This document shows, in pieces, positions 43,482-52,681 of a stretch of DNA of 64,000 nucleotides. Each line of letters begins with the position of its first letter. Positions within the stretch are counted from its first letter, which is position 1. A model generated the notes under the pieces. The model saw only the letters and a program-made list of their open reading frames with translations, made no database searches and had not been told where the DNA came from. Source of the DNA: Pedococcus sp031456495 (lineage in GTDB: Bacteria; Actinomycetota; Actinomycetes; Actinomycetales; Dermatophilaceae); the NCBI RefSeq assembly GCF_031456495.1, contig NZ_JAVDUW010000002.1, positions 124,001-188,000 on the forward strand, given 5' to 3'. The translations under genes were made by a program, and so were the position numbers.

Positions 43482-44416
43482 GTCGAGGGGCTCCCGCCGG
43501 GCAGGGCGAAGAGGTCGTCGTCGAGGGGCTCGACCAGGCCGTCGGCCACGAGCGAGTCCAGGCAGCGCTCTCGCTGGACCACGTCGTCCGACAGCGCCTC
43601 GAGAGTGGACCGGTGGACGGGTTCGGTGCTGTGCCGCAGGGCGGCGAGCAGCCTGCCGCGCAGCTGCCGGTCGGTGCCGTGCCAGGACTGCCCGCGCCGC
43701 GCCGGGCCGGCGTGGGGTGGGTGGCCTGCGAGTCGCCAGGCGCACACGTCCACGAGCGGGCACTGGTCGCACCTGGCCGTCCGGGCGGTGCAGACGAGGG
43801 CGCCGAGCTCCATCACGGCCACACTCCAGGTGCGCGCCTCCCGAGGGGCGACGGGCACGAGCGACTCGGCGCGGGTCATCTCGGCCCGCGTTGGTGAGGT
43901 GGCGGGGTACTCAATGCCCTCCACGGCCCGCGCGAGCACCCGGCGGACGTTGGTGTCGACCACGGTGGTGCGCTCCCCGAACGCGAAGGTCGCGACCGCA
44001 GCGGCCGTGTAGGTCCCCACCCCCGGCAGGGTCAGCAGCTCGGCCTCAGTGCCCGGCACGGCGCCGTCGAAGCGCGAGACCATGGCCGTCGCCGCGGCGT
44101 GCAGTCGCAGGGCCCGTCGGGGGTAGCCCAGCCGGCCCCACGCCCGCACCGCCTCGCCAGGGGCCTCGGCGGCGAGGTCCGCCGGCGTGGGCCACCGCTG
44201 CACCCACTCCTGCCAGACGGGCAGGACGCGCACCACCGGGGTCTGCTGGAGCATGACCTCCGAGACGAAGATCCCCCACGGGGTGGCGTCGTCACGGCGC
44301 CAGGGCAGGTCTCGGGTGGCGGAGGCGTACCAGGGCAGGACCCGCTCGTGCAGCAGCTCAGGGGCGTGCAGCAGCTCAGGGGCGTGCAGCAGCCCGGGAG
44401 CCGCCGAACGGGTCAC
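43478..44416 (-). CDS. mutY: A/G-specific adenine glycosylase MutY
   Basis: 312 residues from GTG 44416, overlapping the disA stop (GTGA). Removes adenine opposite 8-oxoguanine. SEVMLQQTPVVRVLPVWQEW, the helix-hairpin-helix LPGVGTYTAAAVATFAF, catalytic Asp in VVDTNVRRVLAR, and the 4Fe-4S ligands C-x6-C-x2-C-x5-C (CTARTARCDQCPLVDVC) are intact. The N-terminus contains a duplicated LLHAPE unit from an 18-base DNA repeat. No long NUDIX-type C-terminal domain is present, as in other short actinobacterial forms. Confidence 0.93.
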   Translation of the reverse strand: MTRSAAPGLLHAPELLHAPELLHERVLPWYASATRDLPWRRDDATPWGIFVSEVMLQQTPVVRVLPVWQEWVQRWPTPADLAAEAPGEAVRAWGRLGYPRRALRLHAAATAMVSRFDGAVPGTEAELLTLPGVGTYTAAAVATFAFGERTTVVDTNVRRVLARAVEGIEYPATSPTRAEMTRAESLVPVAPREARTWSVAVMELGALVCTARTARCDQCPLVDVCAWRLAGHPPHAGPARRGQSWHGTDRQLRGRLLAALRHSTEPVHRSTLEALSDDVVQRERCLDSLVADGLVEPLDDDLFALPGGSPST

Positions 44417-45489
44417 ACGTAGCGTTCGAGGATGCTCGACTCGGCGAGGCGCGACAGGCCCTCGCGGACGGCCCGGGCGCGGCCCTCGCCGACGCCCTCG
44501 ACGTCCATGAGCTCCTCGAGGTTGGCGGCGAGCAGCTTCTGCAGGCTCCCGAAGTGGTCGACGAGGCGGTCGACGATGGCACCGGGCAGGCGCGGCACCT
44601 TGCTGAGCAGGCGGTACCCGCACGGGCTGACGGCGGAGTCGAGGGCGTCGCCGCCGATGGTGAACCCGACCGCCTTGGCGCCGGCGGACAGGTCGAGCAG
44701 CTCGGTGGAGGTGAGCGCCTCGAGGGCCTCCATGGCCTGGTCGAGGGTTAGCTCGGCGCGCGCCTCGGGCAGGTAGTCGCGGATCACGAGCTCGCGGTCG
44801 TTGCCGAGGCCGCCGGTGAGCTCCTCGAGCTGGAGCGTGAGCAGGCGGCCGTCGACCCCGAGCTCGACGACGTAGCCGGAGATCTCGTCGCGGATCCGGC
44901 GCACCATCTCCAGGCGCTGCAGGACGCTGGCGACGTCGCGCACGGTGACGAGGTCCTCGATCTCGAGGGCCGACAGCGTGCCGGTGACCTCGTCGAGCCG
45001 GGCCTTGTACCGCTCGAGCGTCTGCAGGGCCTGGTTGGCGCGCGACAGGATGGCGCTGGAGTCCTCGAGCACGTGCCGGCGCCCGTCGACGTAGAGCGCG
45101 ACGATCCGCATCGACTGGCTCACCGAGATCACGGGGTACCCGGTCTGCTTGGCCACGCGCTCGGCGGTGCGGTGCCGGGTGCCGGACTCGCTCGTCTCGA
45201 TCGAGGGGTCGGGGACGAGCTGGGTGGCGGCGCGCAGGATCCGCGACGCCTCGCGGTCCAGGACGATGCCGCCGTCCATCTTGGCGAGCTCGCGCAGCCG
45301 CGTCGCCGAGAACTCGACGTCGAGCGGGAAGCCGCCGGTCGACAGGCTCTCGACCACGCGGTCGTGGCCCAGCACGATCAGGGCGCCGGTGCGCCCACGC
45401 AGGATCCGCTCGAGGCCGTCCCGCAGCTCGGTGCCGGGTGCCACGGCGGCGAGGGTGGCGCGCAGCGCATCGTCCTCGCGAAGTTCCAC
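44413..45489 (-). CDS. disA: DNA integrity scanning diadenylate cyclase DisA
   Basis: 358 residues from GTG 45489. Makes c-di-AMP and monitors DNA structure. The DAC domain has the RHR motif (GTRHRTAERV, 105-107); the usual DGA motif reads DGG here (residues 72-74). A linker helix and a C-terminal RuvA-like helix-hairpin-helix domain (LEELMDVEGVGEGRARAVREGL) follow. Its place between radA and mutY is conserved; RadA can restrain DisA activity in other bacteria. Confidence 0.95.
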   Translation of the reverse strand: MELREDDALRATLAAVAPGTELRDGLERILRGRTGALIVLGHDRVVESLSTGGFPLDVEFSATRLRELAKMDGGIVLDREASRILRAATQLVPDPSIETSESGTRHRTAERVAKQTGYPVISVSQSMRIVALYVDGRRHVLEDSSAILSRANQALQTLERYKARLDEVTGTLSALEIEDLVTVRDVASVLQRLEMVRRIRDEISGYVVELGVDGRLLTLQLEELTGGLGNDRELVIRDYLPEARAELTLDQAMEALEALTSTELLDLSAGAKAVGFTIGGDALDSAVSPCGYRLLSKVPRLPGAIVDRLVDHFGSLQKLLAANLEELMDVEGVGEGRARAVREGLSRLAESSILERYV

Positions 45490-45532
45490 TCTCAGGGCCC
45501 CTTGTGTTTCTGCCGGTCGGTCTGGCGGGAGT

Positions 45533-46915
45533 CTAACCGGGTGGGGACTGCAGTGCGGAGCGCACCGCGGAGCGGATGTCGGGGCACTCCACGACGGTCA
45601 TCCCCTCGGGCGCCGGGCCGTTGCCCGCCGTGCCGGCCGGCACGTACGCCGTCCGGAACCCCAGGCGCGCCGCCTCGGCCAGCCGGCGCGGTATGCCGGT
45701 GACCGGGCGCAGCTCCCCGGCGAGCCCGAGCTCGCCGAACGCGACCGCATCCGGCGGCAGCGGCTGGTCCTTCACCGCGCTCGCCATCGCCAGCGCGACG
45801 GCCAGGTCCGACGCGGGCTCGGTGAGCCGGACGCCACCCACGGTCGACAGGTAGACGTCGCTGCCGCCGATCGGGGCGCCGGCGCGCTTGGCGATGACCG
45901 CCACGATCATCGACACCCGGGCGGAGTCCAGGCCGCTGGTGGCCCGTCGCGGCGTGGGGATCTCCGACTTCGCCACGAGCGCCTGGACCTCGGTCATGAG
46001 CGGTCGCCGGCCCTCGAGGGTGACCGTGACGCAGGTGCCGGGCACGGAGAGCGTGTTGCGCGACAGGAAGAGGCCGCTGGGGTCGGAGAGCCCGACGATC
46101 CCCACGTCGGAGAGGTCGAAGCACCCGACCTCGTCGGTGGGGCCGTAGCGGTTCTTCACCGCACGCACGAGGCGCAGCCGGGAGTGCCGGTCGCCCTCGA
46201 ACTGCACGACGACGTCGACCAGGTGCTCGAGCACCCGCGGACCTGCGATGGAGCCGTCCTTGGTGACATGGCCGACGAGCAGGGTGGCGATGCCGCGGGC
46301 CTTGGCCACCGCGATGAGCGATGCCGTCACCTCGCGGACCTGGCTGACGTTGCCGGCGGCACCCTCGACCTCGCCGCTCGCGATGGTCTGGACCGAGTCG
46401 ACGACGAGCAGGTCGGGCTGCACCGCCTCGACCTGCCCCAGCACGGTGGCGAGGTCGGTCTCGGAGGCGAGGAAGAGCGTCGAGGCCATCGCCTCGATCC
46501 GCTCGGCGCGCATGCGCACCTGCGCGGCCGACTCCTCACCGGTGACGTAGAGGACGGTCCGGCCCGTCTCCTGCCGGGCGGCGCGGGCCGCGACGTCGAG
46601 CAGGAGGGTGGACTTGCCGATGCCGGGCTCGCCGGCCACGAGGACCACGGCGCCGGGGACGAGTCCGCCACCGAGGACCCGGTCGAACTCGCCGACCCCG
46701 GTGGGGCGCGCCTCGGCCCTGCGCACGTCGACCTGGCCGATGGGCAGGGCAGGGCGGTCCACGCGGGCGACCGGGGTGGTGCGGGCGCTGACGGCCCCGA
46801 CCTCGGTGACGCTGCCCCACGCCTGGCACTCACCGCAGCGGCCGACCCACTTGACCGTGGTCCAGCCGCACTCGGAGCAGCGGTAGCCGCTCGAGGTCCT
46901 CGTCTTCGCCGCCAT
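45533..46915 (-). CDS. radA: DNA repair protein RadA
   Basis: 460 residues. N-terminal C4 zinc finger (CSECGWTT...CGECQAW), RecA-like ATPase with Walker A GEPGIGKS at 95-102, the RadA-specific KNRYG motif (KNRYGPTDEVGCF), and a C-terminal Lon-like domain. It helps branch migration during recombination. 43 bases precede disA, so one transcript is likely. Confidence 0.96.
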   Translation of the reverse strand: MAAKTRTSSGYRCSECGWTTVKWVGRCGECQAWGSVTEVGAVSARTTPVARVDRPALPIGQVDVRRAEARPTGVGEFDRVLGGGLVPGAVVLVAGEPGIGKSTLLLDVAARAARQETGRTVLYVTGEESAAQVRMRAERIEAMASTLFLASETDLATVLGQVEAVQPDLLVVDSVQTIASGEVEGAAGNVSQVREVTASLIAVAKARGIATLLVGHVTKDGSIAGPRVLEHLVDVVVQFEGDRHSRLRLVRAVKNRYGPTDEVGCFDLSDVGIVGLSDPSGLFLSRNTLSVPGTCVTVTLEGRRPLMTEVQALVAKSEIPTPRRATSGLDSARVSMIVAVIAKRAGAPIGGSDVYLSTVGGVRLTEPASDLAVALAMASAVKDQPLPPDAVAFGELGLAGELRPVTGIPRRLAEAARLGFRTAYVPAGTAGNGPAPEGMTVVECPDIRSAVRSALQSPPG

Positions 46916-47030
46916 GTCCCAGAACCTACGGGGCGGCGCCGACAGCGCCTCGCAGGCACTCCCCGTGCAGCGGGTCGGGTCGCACGGCCGACACCTGGTC
47001 GGGTGGCGGCACGATCCCGGTCCGGACCGG

Positions 47031-47498
47031 TCACTCCTCCTGCGGCACCACGGGCCAGCACACGACCGTGCGCGTCTGCTCCGGTGGCGTGCCCGGCGGG
47101 CTCCAGTACTCCTCCCACATGATCCCGTCCTCGACCAGCCGGCGGCCGTGCGCGAGTGCGCCGGCGCGAAGGGCGTCGTACGCCTTGGCCAGCTCGTCGT
47201 ACGGCCCCACGTGGGTGGTGGTCGCGATGTCGCAGCTGGGCAGCTGGCACTGCTCCACGCCGTCCCCGGGCCGGACCTCGCCGTCGACGACGAAGCCGGA
47301 CGCGACGTCGAACGTCTCCGGTCCCGTGGTGTAGCAGGACACCGCGGGACCGGTCACGGGCGTCCCGGTCCTGGCGAGGTGCTCGGCGACCCTGTCGAAC
47401 GCCTCACCGGCCTTGGCGCCGATCTCCTCGGCCCGGGCCTGGTAGCAGACGACCGCGACGCGGCGACCGCTCTCGCGGGTGAACGTGACGTCGTACAC
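47031..47498 (-). CDS. GyrI-like/effector-binding domain protein
   Basis: 155 residues from GTG 47498, with GGGAGG about seven bases before it. A free-standing GyrI-like fold: MYDVTFTRESGRRVAVVCYQ and later CDIATTTHVGPYDELAKAYDALRAGA. Such domains bind small hydrophobic or cationic ligands; there is no attached DNA-binding domain. Function unknown. Confidence 0.78.
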   Translation of the reverse strand: MYDVTFTRESGRRVAVVCYQARAEEIGAKAGEAFDRVAEHLARTGTPVTGPAVSCYTTGPETFDVASGFVVDGEVRPGDGVEQCQLPSCDIATTTHVGPYDELAKAYDALRAGALAHGRRLVEDGIMWEEYWSPPGTPPEQTRTVVCWPVVPQEE

Positions 47499-47596
47499 GG
47501 CGACCTCCCTCCGTCCACCCCAACGCTAGGCACGCGTTGCGTGGGGAGGCAGGGACCATCGACCCGGCTCCGCCGACGCTCCGCCGACGACCCGGC

Positions 47597-48025
47597 TCAG
47601 CCGCGCTCGACGAGCTCCTTCATGCCGTCGAGCATGCCCTGCCAGCTCTGGGAGAACTGCTCGGCCTGCTCCTCGTCGGTGCAGCCGTCCTGGGTGAGCG
47701 TGACGACCGTCCCGGTGTCGGACTGCGCCAGCTCGTAGTGGACCGTGTGGTAGTTCTCCGGCCGGTCCTCCTGGCCCATGAGCGGGCTGTAGTGCGTGAC
47801 CTCGAGCAACCAGCCCGGGTCGGCGCGCAGCACCTCGCCCTTGTCCTGGTAGGGCTTGCCGTCCATCTCGCCCGACCAGGTGATCGGGCTGCCGACCTGC
47901 CAGTCGGTCTCGACCCGACTGCCCATCATGTACTGCGCGACCTGGTCGGGGTCGGTCAGTGCCTCCCACACCCGCTGCCTGTCGGCGGCGACCTCGGTCT
48001 GCGCCCTGGCGATGGAACCCGTCAT
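47597..48025 (-). CDS. SRPBCC (AHSA1-like) domain protein
   Basis: 142 residues from ATG 48025, with GGAGG upstream. The START-like fold is clear: RAQTEVAADRQRVWEALTDPDQVAQYMMG, then KGEVLRADPGWLLEVTHYSP and a C-terminal helix SQSWQGMLDGMKELVERG. Probably binds a hydrophobic ligand; no specific role assignable. Confidence 0.85.
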   Translation of the reverse strand: MTGSIARAQTEVAADRQRVWEALTDPDQVAQYMMGSRVETDWQVGSPITWSGEMDGKPYQDKGEVLRADPGWLLEVTHYSPLMGQEDRPENYHTVHYELAQSDTGTVVTLTQDGCTDEEQAEQFSQSWQGMLDGMKELVERG

Positions 48026-48069
48026 GAGAACCTCCGTTGGTTTGCGGTGCCCCACATCCTGCGCCGGTC

Positions 48070-48768
48070 TCAGAAGCGGCGCCACCACAGGTTGACGGCG
48101 TAGTCGACCGACGTCCCCCCGTGCTCGGCGAGGATCCCCTCTGCGGCGGTCTCGGGGAACTCGATCCGCACGACCGCCTCGAAGTCCTCGCGGCTGTCGT
48201 GCTCCCACGTGATCGTCAACGGGTGGCGCTGCCACCCCTGGCGGGTCCAGAACCGCTGCACCGCAAGGGCGTCGTAACCCGGGTAGGCGCGGGCGAACCA
48301 GCGCCCGAACGTCGAGCGCGTGGCGTCGTTGTCGATGACGTATGCCGTGCCGCCGGGCCGCAGGACCCGCGCCACCTCGTCGAGGCCGGGCTCGCAGCCG
48401 GCGCCGAAGAAGTACGCCCAGCGCGCGTGGACGATGTCGACGCTGTCGTCAGGGAGGGGCAGGGCCTGTGCCACGCCCTCCTCGACGCGCACCCCCGGCA
48501 TACCGGAAACCCGTTGGCGCGCAATGGAGACGAGGGGAGGGTGGGGCTCCACGCCGACCACGGAGGCGCACCCGAGGGCGAGGAAGCGCGGCAGGTGGTA
48601 GCCGCTGCCGCAGCCGACGTCGAGCAGGTCGGAACCCTCGAACGGGTGGTGCTCGGCCATCGCGGCCTCGACGAGACCGGAACGGTCGACGCCGCGGTTC
48701 TCCAGCTCGTAGACGTCCGGGCTGTCCCAGATGTTCGGGCTGCGGGTGGGCTCGTGCTGCTCGGTCAC
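48070..48768 (-). CDS. class I SAM-dependent methyltransferase
   Basis: 232 residues from GTG 48768, overlapping the upstream gene's stop (GTGA). SAM motif LLDVGCGSGYHLP at about 50-62, acidic motif VVGVEPHP, and VARVLRPGGTAYVIDND. The target is unknown. Coupled to the cysteine-rich gene upstream. Confidence 0.85.
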   Translation of the reverse strand: MTEQHEPTRSPNIWDSPDVYELENRGVDRSGLVEAAMAEHHPFEGSDLLDVGCGSGYHLPRFLALGCASVVGVEPHPPLVSIARQRVSGMPGVRVEEGVAQALPLPDDSVDIVHARWAYFFGAGCEPGLDEVARVLRPGGTAYVIDNDATRSTFGRWFARAYPGYDALAVQRFWTRQGWQRHPLTITWEHDSREDFEAVVRIEFPETAAEGILAEHGGTSVDYAVNLWWRRF

Positions 48769-49568
48769 CGGCGGTTGCGGGCGGCTTCCTGGGCGGCAAG
48801 CGTCGCCGGGTGGACGAGGAGCGGCAACATCTTGCGGGAGTAGGCGTTCCGCGCCGCCTTCACGCTCGCGAGATGCGCCTCGCAGCGCAGCTCCAGCTCG
48901 GCATACGCGGCGTCGCCCATGAGCTCGACCAGCTCGCCCTTGTTGCTGCGGAAGACCGGCTCGCGGCCGACGTGCGCCTCGGGATTGCCCGAGCAGTACC
49001 AGTCGAGGTCGTGCCCGCCGGGCCCCCAGCCGCGACGGTCGTACTCGGTGATCGTGACCTCCTGCCACGACGAGCCGTCCGGCAGCTCGACGGTGCGGTA
49101 GGTGCGGCGGATCGGCAGCTGCCAGCACACGTCGGGCTTGACGGTGTGCGGCTGCTTGCCGGTGAGGACGGCGTGCTGGTGCAGGGCGCAGCCGGCGCCG
49201 GCCGGGAAGCCGGGCCGGTTGAGGAAGATGCAGGCGCCGTCGACGACCTTGGTCTTGAGCGCGCCGTCCTCGAGCTCGGTCCACGCGCCCTGCTTGGTCG
49301 AGCCGGGGTGGTGCTGCCACTCGTCCTCGCCGAGCTCCTTGGCCACCTTCTTGACCCGCTTGACGTCGTCCTCGTCGGTGAAGTGGGCGCCGAGCGTGCA
49401 GCAGCCGTCGTCCGGCCGGTCGGCGTAGATCCCCTGGCACCCGCTGCCGAAGATGCAGGTCCAGCTCGAGGTGAGCCAGGTCAGGTCGCAGCGGAAGCGC
49501 TGGTTGCCGTCGGCGGGGTCGGGGAACTCCACCCAGATCCGGGCGGTGTCGAGGGGGGTCTCAGCCAC
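48765..49568 (-). CDS. cysteine-rich protein, possible YkgJ/DUF3109-like metal binder
   Basis: 267 residues with cysteines clustered in the first 150: CDLTWLTSSWTCIFGSGCQGIY, then DDGCCTLGAHF, CIFLNRP, GCALHQHA and CWQLP. The pattern, including C-A-L-H-x-x-A, resembles YkgJ/DUF3109 proteins thought to bind zinc or iron, though I am not certain of the family. Mostly soluble, no signal peptide. GTG 49568; translationally coupled to the methyltransferase gene downstream. Confidence 0.68.
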   Translation of the reverse strand: MAETPLDTARIWVEFPDPADGNQRFRCDLTWLTSSWTCIFGSGCQGIYADRPDDGCCTLGAHFTDEDDVKRVKKVAKELGEDEWQHHPGSTKQGAWTELEDGALKTKVVDGACIFLNRPGFPAGAGCALHQHAVLTGKQPHTVKPDVCWQLPIRRTYRTVELPDGSSWQEVTITEYDRRGWGPGGHDLDWYCSGNPEAHVGREPVFRSNKGELVELMGDAAYAELELRCEAHLASVKAARNAYSRKMLPLLVHPATLAAQEAARNRR

Positions 49569-49572
49569 CCGC

Positions 49573-50097
49573 TCACCCTACGTCGCGCCCTTGTCCCGCC
49601 TGCGGATCCGGCCGACTGCCGGACTGTCGCACCCGCCGGGCCACCACGGCGGTCAGCGCCAGGAGGATGACAGCGGCCACGACCCAGTTGGGCCGGGTGA
49701 GGTCGGCGACGAGGTCCGCGACGGCGAACGGGCGGCGCGGGTCGGGGTCGGCGGGGTCGCCCGGGCTGCCGGCCATGTCGGCCCCGAGCGCCCCGACCAC
49801 CGCTGCGGGGACGGCCAGGAACAGCAACCCGAACCGGCAGCGCGACAGCAGGCCGATGGCGCCCAGCAGCAGCACCGGCACCATCGCGGTGAGCAGGACG
49901 GCCCCGGACTCCGCGTAGCGGTCACGCGACGGGATGTCGCCGAAGAAGGGAGCCGTGTTGATGCCGGCCGCGAAGACGTCCCACGCGAGCAGCAGCCACC
50001 CGAGGAGCACCAGTGCGGCGGTCCGGGGCCAGACCCGGGCGGGCGCGTCGGCCGGCCGGGCGGGGTCGTCGGTCGTGGTGCCTGCTGCGGAGGGCAT
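49573..50097 (-). CDS. hypothetical membrane protein
   Basis: 174 residues with about four membrane segments (near 27-45, 65-85, 88-108, 138-158) and charged ends. Family not recognised. It is divergent from the ppx-type gene across 66 bases and stops four bases before the cysteine-rich gene starts. Confidence 0.65.
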   Translation of the reverse strand: MPSAAGTTTDDPARPADAPARVWPRTAALVLLGWLLLAWDVFAAGINTAPFFGDIPSRDRYAESGAVLLTAMVPVLLLGAIGLLSRCRFGLLFLAVPAAVVGALGADMAGSPGDPADPDPRRPFAVADLVADLTRPNWVVAAVILLALTAVVARRVRQSGSRPDPQAGQGRDVG

Positions 50098-50163
50098 CCC
50101 CCATCATGACCACCGTCCGGCCGTTCCCGCCTGGGCACGGCCACCCGGGACTACGGTCGGTCC

Positions 50164-51090
50164 ATGCGCCTCGGAGTGGTCGACGTCGGGTCCAACACCG
50201 TGCACCTGCTCGTGGTCGACGCCCACCGCGGTGCCCAGCCGCTGCCGGCGACCTCGCACAAGATCGAGCTGCGGCTGTCCGAGCACGTCACCGACGACGG
50301 CCACATCGCCGACTCGGGGGAGGAGGCGCTCGCGCGGTTCGTCCGCGACTGCCTCGGCGTGGCCGAGGACCAGGGCGTGGAGGAGGTGATGGCCTTCGCC
50401 ACCAGCGCGATCCGCGAGGCACCGAACGGCGAGCAGGTGCTCGAGCGCGTGCGCGCCGACACCGGGATCGACCTGCAGGTGCTGTCGGGCGAGGACGAGG
50501 CGCGGCTGACCTTCCTGGCCGCACGCCGCTGGTTCGGCTGGTCGAGCGGCACCCTCGCGGTCGTCGACATCGGCGGCGGCTCGCTCGAGCTCGCGGCCGG
50601 GATGGACGAGGACCCGGACGCCGCGGTCAGCCTGCCGCTCGGGGCCGGCCGGCTGACGCGGGACCTCCTGCGGGGCGACCCGCCCCCGCCCGACGCGGTG
50701 CGCGAGGCGCGCCGGGCGATCCGCCAGCGGCTCGCCGCGGCGGTGCGCCCGATCAGCAAGGTGGGTCCCGTCGACCGCGCGGTCGGCACCTCCAAGACCA
50801 TGCGCTCGCTGGCGCGGATCGCCGGCGCCGCCCCCAGCAGCGAGGGCCCGTACGCGCCCCGCTGGCTCGCGCGCGAGGACGTCACCGACATCGTCGGCCG
50901 GGTCGCCACCATGACGGCCGCCCAGCGGGCCCAGCTGCCCGGCGTGTCGAGGGAGCGCTCGCGCCAGCTGCTCGCCGGGGCGCTCGTCGCCGAGGCGGCC
51001 ATGGACCTGCTCGACCTCGAGCGGCTCGACATCTGCCCGTGGGCCCTGCGCGAGGGCGTCCTGCTCGACCGCCTCGACGCGATGCGCTGA
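50164..51090 (+). CDS. Ppx/GppA-family exopolyphosphatase-like protein
   Basis: 308 residues with the two ASKHA ATPase-like phosphate loops: GVVDVGSNTVHLLVVD at about 4-19 and AVVDIGGGSLELAAG near 136-150, plus FATSAIREAPNG. The length is that of the short actinobacterial Ppx paralogues, without the HD-type C-terminal domain. It may hydrolyse polyphosphate or pppGpp. TACGGT at 50152-50157 is six bases before the ATG, a leaderless layout. Confidence 0.9.
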   Translation: MRLGVVDVGSNTVHLLVVDAHRGAQPLPATSHKIELRLSEHVTDDGHIADSGEEALARFVRDCLGVAEDQGVEEVMAFATSAIREAPNGEQVLERVRADTGIDLQVLSGEDEARLTFLAARRWFGWSSGTLAVVDIGGGSLELAAGMDEDPDAAVSLPLGAGRLTRDLLRGDPPPPDAVREARRAIRQRLAAAVRPISKVGPVDRAVGTSKTMRSLARIAGAAPSSEGPYAPRWLAREDVTDIVGRVATMTAAQRAQLPGVSRERSRQLLAGALVAEAAMDLLDLERLDICPWALREGVLLDRLDAMR

Positions 51091-51193
51091 CGCGGTCGCC
51101 CGGCGTCCCTCGGACCGGTCGTCCCCGCTGGGCTCGGTCCGGTCGCCCGGCGCCCCCGGGCCGGTGCGGGACGCCCTCGGTACGCTCGTGGCC

Positions 51194-52024
51194 ATGGCCG
51201 GAGCGGTGTCGATCCCAGGTGCCACCGTGGCCCTGTCGACTGCGTCGGTCTACCCGGAGTCCTGCGCCTCGGCGTTCGCGACCGCCGCCCGGCTCGGCTA
51301 CGACGGGGTCGAGGTCATGGTGTGGACCGACCCCGTCTCGCAGGAGGCCGGCGCCCTCGCGGCGCTCTCCGAGCTGCACGGCATACCGGTCGTGTCGGTG
51401 CACGCGCCCACGCTCCTGCTCACGCAGCGGGTGTGGAGCACCGACCCGTGGACCAAGGTGGACCGGTCGATCGAGCTGGCCAGGGACCTCGGGGCGTCGA
51501 CCGTCGTCCTGCACCCGCCCTTCCGGTGGCAGAAGGAGTACGCCCGCGACTTCGTCGAGGGCATCGCGCTGCGCGAGCACGAGAGCGGGGTCGCCCTGGC
51601 GGTCGAGAACATGTTCCCGTGGCGCGCCCGCCAGCGGGAGTTCGAGGCGTACCTGCCGCACTGGGACCCGGTCCCGCAGGCCTACGACAACGTCACCCTG
51701 GACCTGTCGCACACCGCGACCGCCGGGTCCGACGCGATGGCGATGGCGGCGGCGCTCGGGCCGCGGCTGCGGCACGTGCACCTCGCCGACGGGCTCGGGT
51801 CGCCCAAGGACGAGCACCTGGTCCCCGGTCGCGGCGGCCAGCCGTGCGCCGAGTTCCTCGAGCTGCTGGCGGCCCGCGGGTTCAGCGGCTCGGTCGTCGT
51901 CGAGGTCGGCACCCGCCGCGTGACGCCCGAGCAGCGCGACATCGACCTGGCCGAGGCGCTCGCCTTCGCCCGGCTGCACCTGGCGACCGCGACGCCGGCG
52001 CAGTCCCCGGTGGGCCGGCGGTGA
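51194..52024 (+). CDS. sugar phosphate isomerase/epimerase-like TIM-barrel protein
   Basis: 276 residues of the xylose-isomerase-like AP endonuclease 2 superfamily: STASVYPESCASAFATAARLGYDGVEVMVW, HAPTLLL, and metal-ligand segments LAVENMFPW, LDLSHTA, HVHLADG and VVVEVG. The reaction is not predictable. ATG 51194 sits seven bases after TACGCT (51181-51186). Its HGIPVV segment uses the very rare ATA codon, because it encodes an octamer copy at 51379. Confidence 0.85.
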   Translation: MAGAVSIPGATVALSTASVYPESCASAFATAARLGYDGVEVMVWTDPVSQEAGALAALSELHGIPVVSVHAPTLLLTQRVWSTDPWTKVDRSIELARDLGASTVVLHPPFRWQKEYARDFVEGIALREHESGVALAVENMFPWRARQREFEAYLPHWDPVPQAYDNVTLDLSHTATAGSDAMAMAAALGPRLRHVHLADGLGSPKDEHLVPGRGGQPCAEFLELLAARGFSGSVVVEVGTRRVTPEQRDIDLAEALAFARLHLATATPAQSPVGRR

Positions 52025-52614
52025 GCCCCCGCGGCCGTCGCCCGGGCGGCGCGGACACGCGGGCCGGAATCGTCAGCGCGGCACGGGCCGAGTTCGCGGA
52101 GAACGGGTACGACGCCACGTCCCTGCGCGCCGTGGCCCGTCGCGCCGAGGTCGACCCCGCCCTCGTCCACCACTACTTCGGCGGCAAGCCGCAGCTCTTC
52201 GCAGCGGTCATGGACGTGCCGGCGGACCCTGCGGCCCTGGTCGACCGCATCGTCGCCGGGCCCCGCGAGCAGGTCGGCGAGTCGCTGGTGCGCACCTTCC
52301 TCGCGTTGTGGGACTCGCCGGAGGGCCGGCCGCGGTTCCAGGCGCTGATCCGGGCCGCCGTCAGCCACGACGACGCGACCCGGATGCTGCGCGAGTTCCT
52401 CACCCGGGAGATCTTCGGCCGGGTGACCGCAGCGATGGCGGCCGACGGGGATTCCGCGGCCGACCTCGAGCTGCGGGCCGGCCTCGCCGCCTCGCAGATG
52501 ATCGGCGTCGCGATGATGCGCTACGTCGTGGAGTTCCCGGCCGTGGTCGCCGCCAGCCACGACGAGCTGGTGGCCCAGGTCGGGCCGACGCTCCAGCGGT
52601 ACCTCGCGCCCTGA
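52021..52614 (+). CDS. TetR/AcrR-family transcriptional regulator
   Basis: 197 residues from GTG 52021, overlapping the isomerase stop (GTGA). The N-terminal HTH reads IVSAARAEFAENGYDATSLRAVARRAEVDPALVHHYFGGKPQLFAAVM. The C-terminal ligand-binding part fits the TetR_C_17-like group. The obvious candidate target is the ABC transporter 190 bases downstream. Confidence 0.9.
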   Translation: MSPRGRRPGGADTRAGIVSAARAEFAENGYDATSLRAVARRAEVDPALVHHYFGGKPQLFAAVMDVPADPAALVDRIVAGPREQVGESLVRTFLALWDSPEGRPRFQALIRAAVSHDDATRMLREFLTREIFGRVTAAMAADGDSAADLELRAGLAASQMIGVAMMRYVVEFPAVVAASHDELVAQVGPTLQRYLAP

Positions 52615-52681
52615 GCCGGCCGTCCCCTCACGGGGGCCCACCCCCACGGCGGCCCCGTCACGCAGCTGGGGCCGGTCGCCG

